From the NCBI GenBank assembly GCA_900762015.1, contig CAAFEX010000071.1, positions 1 through 54,764 on the forward strand: a stretch of 54,764 nt of DNA, read 5' to 3'. A program made the translations under genes and the position numbers. The notes beneath the pieces were generated by a model, which was given only the letters and a program-made list of their open reading frames with translations, ran no database searches and was not told the DNA's origin. Position 1 is the stretch's first letter; each line of letters starts with the position of its first letter. This DNA comes from an uncultured Collinsella sp. (GTDB taxonomy: Bacteria; Actinomycetota; Coriobacteriia; Coriobacteriales; Coriobacteriaceae). Shown here piece after piece: positions 50,630-54,764 of the stretch.

Positions 50630-51034
50630 TTAGCCAAAGAAGCGCTTGATCTCGATCTCGGCGTTCTCCAGGCAGTCGGAGCCGTGGATCACGTTGGCGT
50701 TGACATCGACAGCGAAGTCGCCGCGGATGGTACCAGGAGCAGCGTCAAGCGGATTAGTAGCGCCCATGAGGGTGCGCATCTTAGCAACAGCGGAGAGACC
50801 GGAAACGACCATCTTGACGACCGGACCGCTCGTCATAAAGTCACAGAGACCGCCAAAAAAGGGCTTGTCGGCCAGATGGGCGTAGTGCTCCTCGACGGTA
50901 GCGCGCTCGAGCGTGGTCATCTCCATGCGCTCGATGACAAGGCCGCTGCGCTCGATGCGAGCAACAATCTCGCCGATCTTGCGGTCGCGCACGGCGTCGG
51001 GCTTAATCATGATGAAGGTCTTCTCGATAGCCAT
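50630..51034 (-). CDS. ndk: Nucleoside diphosphate kinase
   Basis: This 134-residue enzyme transfers phosphate from ATP to other nucleoside diphosphates. TFIMIKPDAVRDRKIGEI and the active-site histidine in NVIHGSDCLENAEIEIKRFF are diagnostic. The start at 51034 (MAIEKTF) follows AAAGG; the frame up to 51076 is a non-coding extension. It is a single-gene unit with a terminator after it. Confidence 0.95.
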   Translation of the reverse strand: MAIEKTFIMIKPDAVRDRKIGEIVARIERSGLVIERMEMTTLERATVEEHYAHLADKPFFGGLCDFMTSGPVVKMVVSGLSAVAKMRTLMGATNPLDAAPGTIRGDFAVDVNANVIHGSDCLENAEIEIKRFFG

Positions 51035-51339
51035 AAGGTAGCCTTTCAAGTAGGTTCGCGCGTGCCCAAGTCCCATTCCGGCACCCGCCTGGACTGCATC
51101 GTAACAGAGTTTTAGCTGCAGTTAAACAAAAAGCTGTTTATTGAAACGTTGCAATTTATTGAAGCGTTCCATATGTGTCACTTCTGTTTCGAAGCTCGAT
51201 TAGAGTACCATCCGACTGCCCATCAACCGCATCGAGCAGAGCAGACGGTCGGTTGCCGCCCGCGAACGTACCCCCTTCACAACCTGCCCAAAGGTCCTAC
51301 AGAACTTCTCGACAAGCCCCTCCCCCATAGCAACAAAAT
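51035..51339. promoter_or_regulatory. Region upstream of ndk with tandem operator-like sites
   Basis: TTTATTGAAACGTT (51137-51150) and TTTATTGAAGCGTT (51155-51168) repeat with an 18-base period. Each is part of an imperfect dyad around AACGTT or AGCGTT, like LacI/CcpA-type sites. They lie about 100-130 bases upstream of ndk. No protein gene was found in the gap. Confidence 0.4.
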
Positions 51340-51367
51340 ACGGACGCTCACATCAGCAGACGTCCGT
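51340..51367 (-). terminator. Terminator after argH
   Basis: ACGGACG (51340-51346) pairs with CGTCCGT (51361-51367). On the minus strand ATTTTGTT follows. It lies 53 bases after the argH stop. Confidence 0.7.
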
Positions 51368-51419
51368 AAAGCAAAAAATGATTCCTCAATAAATGGCAAA
51401 AACGGCTTCGGCCAAACCC

Positions 51420-52850
51420 TTACTTTATCCCGTGGCCCATCTCGACGACCTTGGTCAGCGATCCAAACACGCCCTCGTCGGCCACGAGCTGTGCCTCGGC
51501 ACGCTGCAGCTGCACGGCAACGGCGGCAGGGGCGGTACCGCCCTCGGTCGTGCGTGCAGCGACAATCGACGGGATGTCGAGCGCCTCGGTGATGTCGTGC
51601 TCAAAGAGCGAGCTTGCCTCCTGGAACACCTCAAACGGCAGGTCCTCAAGATTGCAGCCGCGCTTCTCACACATCAGGACTAGATGGCCCACCACGGCAT
51701 GTGCCTCGCGGAACGGCAGACCACGCCTAGCCAGGTAATCGGCAACATCGGTGGCGGCAAGGTGTCCCACGCCGCACTCGCGCGCCATGGCATCCTCGTT
51801 GACGGTCCAAGTCGAAATCATACCGGCCATAACCGACAGGCACTGCATGAGCGTATGGGCGGTATCGAGCGCGCCCTCCTTGTCCTCCTGCAAGTCCTTG
51901 TTATAAGCGAGCGGCAAGCCCTTCATGGTCACGAGCAGCTGGACCAGGTTGCCATACACACGGCCGCTCTTGCCGCGGATAAGCTCGGCAAAGTCGGGAT
52001 TCTTCTTCTGCGGCATGATGGACGAGCCGGTGGAGTACGAGTCGGAAAGCGTGATAAAGCCAAATTCGGAGCTCGACCACAGCACGATCTCCTCGGAAAG
52101 GCGCGACAGATGCATGGCCATGACTGAGCCGGCGTAATGCAGATCGAGCAGGAAATCGCGGTCGGAAACCGCATCGAGCGAGTTGGGAATCACACCCGCA
52201 AAGCCAAGTTCGGCAGCCGTCATCTGACGATCGAGCGGATAGCTCGTGCCGGCAAGTGCGGCAGCACCCAGCGGGCAGTTGTCGGCGGCATCAAAGGCTG
52301 CCTTCAGGCGCGTAAAGTCGCGCGCGAACATCCAGGAATACGCCAGCAGATGATGCGACAGCAGCACGGGCTGAGCGTGCTGCATGTGCGTGTAGCCCGG
52401 CAGAATTACCTTGTCGTACTTCTTGGCCGCATCCACCAGCACATGGCGCAGCTCAAGATTGGCCTCCATGAGCTCCTTGGCCAGCGCCTTGACGCCCAGG
52501 CGTGTGTCGGTCGCCACCTGGTCGTTGCGCGAACGTCCGGTATGCAAGCGCTTACCAGCCTCGCCGATGCGACGCGTCAGCTCGCTCTCGATGGACATAT
52601 GAATGTCTTCGTCATTGATGTCGAAGGTGAAGTTGCCGGCATCGATATCCTGTTCAATTCCGGTCAGGCCCATGGCAATCGCCTGCTCGTCCTCGGCACT
52701 GATGATGCCCTGGGCCGCCAGCATCTTGGCATGCGCCTTAGAGCCGGCGATATCCTGCTTATAGAGATGTTTGTCGACCGGCAGCGACGCGCCAAACTCC
52801 TGCGTGACCTCGGCCACGCCTGCCTCAAAACGACCGCCCCAAAGAGCCAT
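51420..52850 (-). CDS. argH: Argininosuccinate lyase
   Basis: This 476-residue enzyme makes the last step of arginine synthesis, splitting argininosuccinate to arginine and fumarate. Fumarase-superfamily signature GSSIMPQKKNPD and segments LHTGRSRNDQVATDTRL and GYTHMQHAQPVLLSHH are present. The start at 52850 (MALWGGRF) follows AAAGGGG; the frame to 52925 is not conserved in type. It follows argG and a small ORF on the same strand. Confidence 0.96.
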   Translation of the reverse strand: MALWGGRFEAGVAEVTQEFGASLPVDKHLYKQDIAGSKAHAKMLAAQGIISAEDEQAIAMGLTGIEQDIDAGNFTFDINDEDIHMSIESELTRRIGEAGKRLHTGRSRNDQVATDTRLGVKALAKELMEANLELRHVLVDAAKKYDKVILPGYTHMQHAQPVLLSHHLLAYSWMFARDFTRLKAAFDAADNCPLGAAALAGTSYPLDRQMTAAELGFAGVIPNSLDAVSDRDFLLDLHYAGSVMAMHLSRLSEEIVLWSSSEFGFITLSDSYSTGSSIMPQKKNPDFAELIRGKSGRVYGNLVQLLVTMKGLPLAYNKDLQEDKEGALDTAHTLMQCLSVMAGMISTWTVNEDAMARECGVGHLAATDVADYLARRGLPFREAHAVVGHLVLMCEKRGCNLEDLPFEVFQEASSLFEHDITEALDIPSIVAARTTEGGTAPAAVAVQLQRAEAQLVADEGVFGSLTKVVEMGHGIK

Positions 52851-52968
52851 GGAACCGTCCCCTTTCTCCAAATACCAAAACAAGCGCCCAAAGCAATGCG
52901 CCATATCGCTAAAGCGATTTTTCAACCGCTAGTTTTACACATTCCCCACCGTGTGCGGAGCCATGTAG

Positions 52969-53139
52969 CTAATTTGCAAAGAAGTGACGCGCCATGCACT
53001 TGGCGCCCAACGTCTCCCTCCGGATGTTGCCCTGCGAACCATCGATCCAGGCCTTCAGACTCATAGGGACGTCCTCGACCCTTGCAGCATCGAACTCGGG
53101 CGCGAGGGCAAGTAAAGCATGCGCGATAGCATTGAACAT
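52969..53139 (-). CDS. 56-residue small protein between argG and argH
   Basis: ATG at 53139 follows GAGGAG with eight-base spacing and the frame runs 57 codons to TAG at 52971-52969. The product starts MFNAIAHALLALAPEFDAAR and contains MSLKAWIDGSQGNIRRET and LGAKCMARHFF. It has a hydrophobic start, mixed charge and no recognised domain. It lies 118 bases upstream of argH and just after a terminator-like hairpin. A longer overlapping frame (52922-53293) lacks a ribosome site. Coding status is probable but unproven. Confidence 0.55.
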   Translation of the reverse strand: MFNAIAHALLALAPEFDAARVEDVPMSLKAWIDGSQGNIRRETLGAKCMARHFFAN

Positions 53140-53190
53140 AATGGATACTCCTCATATATATAGGCGCAGAGCCGCCAAATTGATAGAAGA

Positions 53191-53218
53191 AGCCCCGCCG
53201 GACAACCCCGGCGGGGCT
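53191..53218 (-). terminator. Terminator or attenuator between argG and the small ORF
   Basis: AGCCCCGCCGG (53191-53201) and CCGGCGGGGCT (53208-53218) are perfect 11-bp complements over a 6-base loop. On the minus strand TTCTTCTAT follows, a broken T tract. It lies 155 bases after the argG stop. Confidence 0.7.
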
Positions 53219-53251
53219 CGGACTCAGCCGCAGACGCGGCATCATATATGC

Positions 53252-53330
53252 GGGCGGAACGTAGGGGCCACCGATGTTAAGAAGTGTCAGCAAGCATAAC
53301 GAAAGGTAGGGACCCCGTGCGCCCGTTATG
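53252..53330 (-). promoter_or_regulatory. Structured leader with competing stems between argG and the small ORF
   Basis: Two exclusive foldings are visible on the minus strand. One pairs GGGCG (53324-53320) and GGGG (53316-53313) with CCCC (53267-53264) and CGCCC (53256-53252). The other is a hairpin CGTTATG/CATAACG (53330-53324 and 53301-53295). They share base 53324. With the hairpin at 53191-53218 downstream, this resembles a riboswitch- or attenuator-type layout. No known class was recognised. Confidence 0.4.
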
Positions 53331-53372
53331 TATCACGCAGATGGGCCGCGCGGATACCAAGGGGAGGAGGCG

Positions 53373-54599
53373 CTAGGCCTGGGCGGCAGCAGAGCTGGGG
53401 CCCTGGACCTTTGCCCACGTCTTGAGCGACAGCGTATCGATCTCGATAAAACCGGCGCTGGCCTTCTCGTCAAACGTGGTGTCGCGGTCGTAGGTAGCCA
53501 GACCGTAGTCGTAGAGGCTGAAGGGGCTCTTGCGGCCGACGACATGGCAGTTGCCCTTAAAGAACTTCAGACGGACAGTGCCGGTCACGAACTTCTGGGT
53601 ATCGGCCATAAAGGCATCGAGCGCGTTTTTGAGCGGGCTGTACCACTGGCCGTTGTAAACGGCGGTGGCCCAATCCTGCTCGAGCTTAATCTTGGTCTTG
53701 AGCAAATCGCCCTCGACGCAGATGTCCTCAAGCGCCTTGTGGGCGGTGATGAGCGTCAGGGCTCCGGGAACCTCATAGCACTCGCGGCTCTTGAGGCCCA
53801 CCAGACGATCCTCGACCAGGTCAAGACGGCCAAAGCCGTTGTCGCCCGAAATCTTGTTGAGGGCGATGACGATCTCGGAGAGCTTCATCTTCTTGCCGTC
53901 GACGGCGACGGGCTTGCCGGCCTCAAACTCAATCTCGGTGTAGGTCGGGGTGTCCGGCGTGTCCTCGGGGTTCTTGGTCATAACCCAGGCGTCGTCGAGC
54001 GGCTCGTTCCAGGGATCCTCCAGGTGACCGCACTCAATGGCACGACCCCACAGGTTGTCGTCGATGGAGTAGGGGTTGTCGTTGGCACCCTCGGGAACCG
54101 GCACGTTGTGGGCGTGGGCATAGGCGACCTCGTCGGGACGGCACTTCAGGTCCCACTCGCGAACCGGGGCGATAACCTTGAGCTCGGGGTCGAGGGCCTT
54201 GACGGCGGCCTCAAAACGGACCTGGTCGTTACCCTTGCCGGTGCAGCCGTGGGCGACGTAGGTCGCGCCAAACTCGTGGGCGACCTCAACAAGCTTCTTG
54301 GCAAGCAGCGGGCGAGACAGAGCGGAGAGCAGCGGGTACTTGTTCTCGTACATGGAGTTTGCCGCGATGGCTTTAGTCAGGAACTCATCGGAGAACTCGT
54401 CGCGCAGGTCGAGCACCTGGCAATCGAGAACGCCCAGGTCGAGCGCCTTCTGCTTCTTGGCATCCAGTCCGGTCTCTTCCTGGCCCACGTTGCCGCAGAC
54501 ACAAACGACATCGAGATTCTTCTCGTCCTGGAGCCACTTGACACATACGGATGTATCAAGACCACCGGAATATGCGAGAACGACTTTTTCCTTGCTCAT
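53373..54599 (-). CDS. argG: Argininosuccinate synthase
   Basis: This 408-residue enzyme joins citrulline and aspartate using ATP in arginine synthesis. The N-type ATP pyrophosphatase loop VVLAYSGGLDTSV at the N terminus and segments YVAHGCTGKGNDQVRFE and SIDDNLWGRAIE are diagnostic. The start at 54599 (MSKEKVV) follows GAAAGGA. It precedes argH, with a structured leader and a small ORF in between. Confidence 0.96.
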   Translation of the reverse strand: MSKEKVVLAYSGGLDTSVCVKWLQDEKNLDVVCVCGNVGQEETGLDAKKQKALDLGVLDCQVLDLRDEFSDEFLTKAIAANSMYENKYPLLSALSRPLLAKKLVEVAHEFGATYVAHGCTGKGNDQVRFEAAVKALDPELKVIAPVREWDLKCRPDEVAYAHAHNVPVPEGANDNPYSIDDNLWGRAIECGHLEDPWNEPLDDAWVMTKNPEDTPDTPTYTEIEFEAGKPVAVDGKKMKLSEIVIALNKISGDNGFGRLDLVEDRLVGLKSRECYEVPGALTLITAHKALEDICVEGDLLKTKIKLEQDWATAVYNGQWYSPLKNALDAFMADTQKFVTGTVRLKFFKGNCHVVGRKSPFSLYDYGLATYDRDTTFDEKASAGFIEIDTLSLKTWAKVQGPSSAAAQA

Positions 54600-54764
54600 G
54601 GCTGTTTCCTTTCGCCCTTGGTAGCTAGTTAGAACATCGGTCAGTTGCAAGTCACCTTGAGGTCAAAAACCGTGCAATATCAGGTTATTCAGCAGAATGC
54701 ATCACAGGCATGCCCTAGAAACATGCGGCTATGTCGTGCTTAAACCCAACGACCTCAAAATGAC
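54600..54764 (-). promoter_or_regulatory. Region upstream of argG
   Basis: Contains TTGAGGTC (54657-54664) and its exact inverse GACCTCAA (54751-54758), and an ATTCA-N3-GAATGCAT stretch (54687-54702) that loosely resembles half of an ARG box. No promoter with both boxes stood out. The region continues past the window. Confidence 0.25.

Noticed and set aside
52922..53293. A 123-codon minus-strand frame upstream of argH
   Set aside because: It has no ribosome site, spans the terminator-like hairpin, and is out of frame with the better-supported 56-codon ORF.

Overview
The window looks like chromosomal DNA of a Coriobacteriia gut anaerobe, most likely Collinsella or a close relative. This rests on the high-GC codon use, strictly anaerobic gene content, a Hyf-type formate hydrogenlyase, and the mix of actinobacterial housekeeping genes (4-domain S1, type A RNase P RNA) with clostridia-like redox genes. 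The genus is an inference from gene content, not from a marker gene.

The dominant theme is formate, selenium and molybdenum. A minus-strand block from 21520 down to 6113 encodes a complete formate hydrogenlyase: hydN, the selenoprotein formate dehydrogenase fdhF (in-frame UGA, Sec140, with a recognisable SECIS hairpin), the electron-transfer protein hyfA, the membrane arm hyfBCDEF, the hydrogenase module hycE/hycF/hycG, the maturation genes hycH and hycI, and the formate channel focA. It ends in a strong terminator. Downstream on the same strand lie an orphan Cys-type molybdopterin oxidoreductase and then selA-selB, which make and insert selenocysteine.

A second minus-strand block (31242 to 24512) carries two 2-hydroxyacyl-CoA-dehydratase/double-cubane-type proteins and their activator ATPase, followed by selD (itself a selenoprotein, Sec17), yedF, a DUF3343-type protein and a class V cysteine desulfurase/selenocysteine lyase. 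Two copies of a folded repeat with covarying stems sit in the gaps between the first three genes. The block is preceded by an arginine-rich 22-codon leader ORF whose last codons form one arm of a hairpin. Further upstream (37088 to 31672) are molybdenum-cofactor genes (moeA, mogA/moaB) and a molybdate transporter (modABC) in which ModB carries an unusual exported N-terminal domain. The window therefore supplies the selenium and molybdenum needs of its own formate dehydrogenase.

The flanks are more ordinary. At 1-287 is the end of an IS3-family transposase. At 21948-22719 is a VapBC-like toxin-antitoxin pair, then tRNA-Gly and tRNA-Pro and a BrnQ transporter. From 37299 to the end come a CLC channel, a lipid kinase, a stand-alone GGQ release-factor-like protein, xpt, an MFS exporter, metY, a C_GCAxxG_C_C redox protein, an IMPACT-family protein, rnpB, rpsA, a HAD hydrolase, a CyuA-type cysteine desulfidase, rpiB, ndk, argH, a 56-codon small ORF and argG.

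Intergenic DNA is rich in structure: a four-copy hairpin repeat (core GCGGTGAAATAG) always between convergent genes, a roughly 99-base nearly perfect hairpin beside rnpB, a candidate attenuator between argG and argH, and palindromic operator candidates upstream of the formate hydrogenlyase and molybdate operons. No CRISPR array, rRNA, prophage or replication origin was seen.
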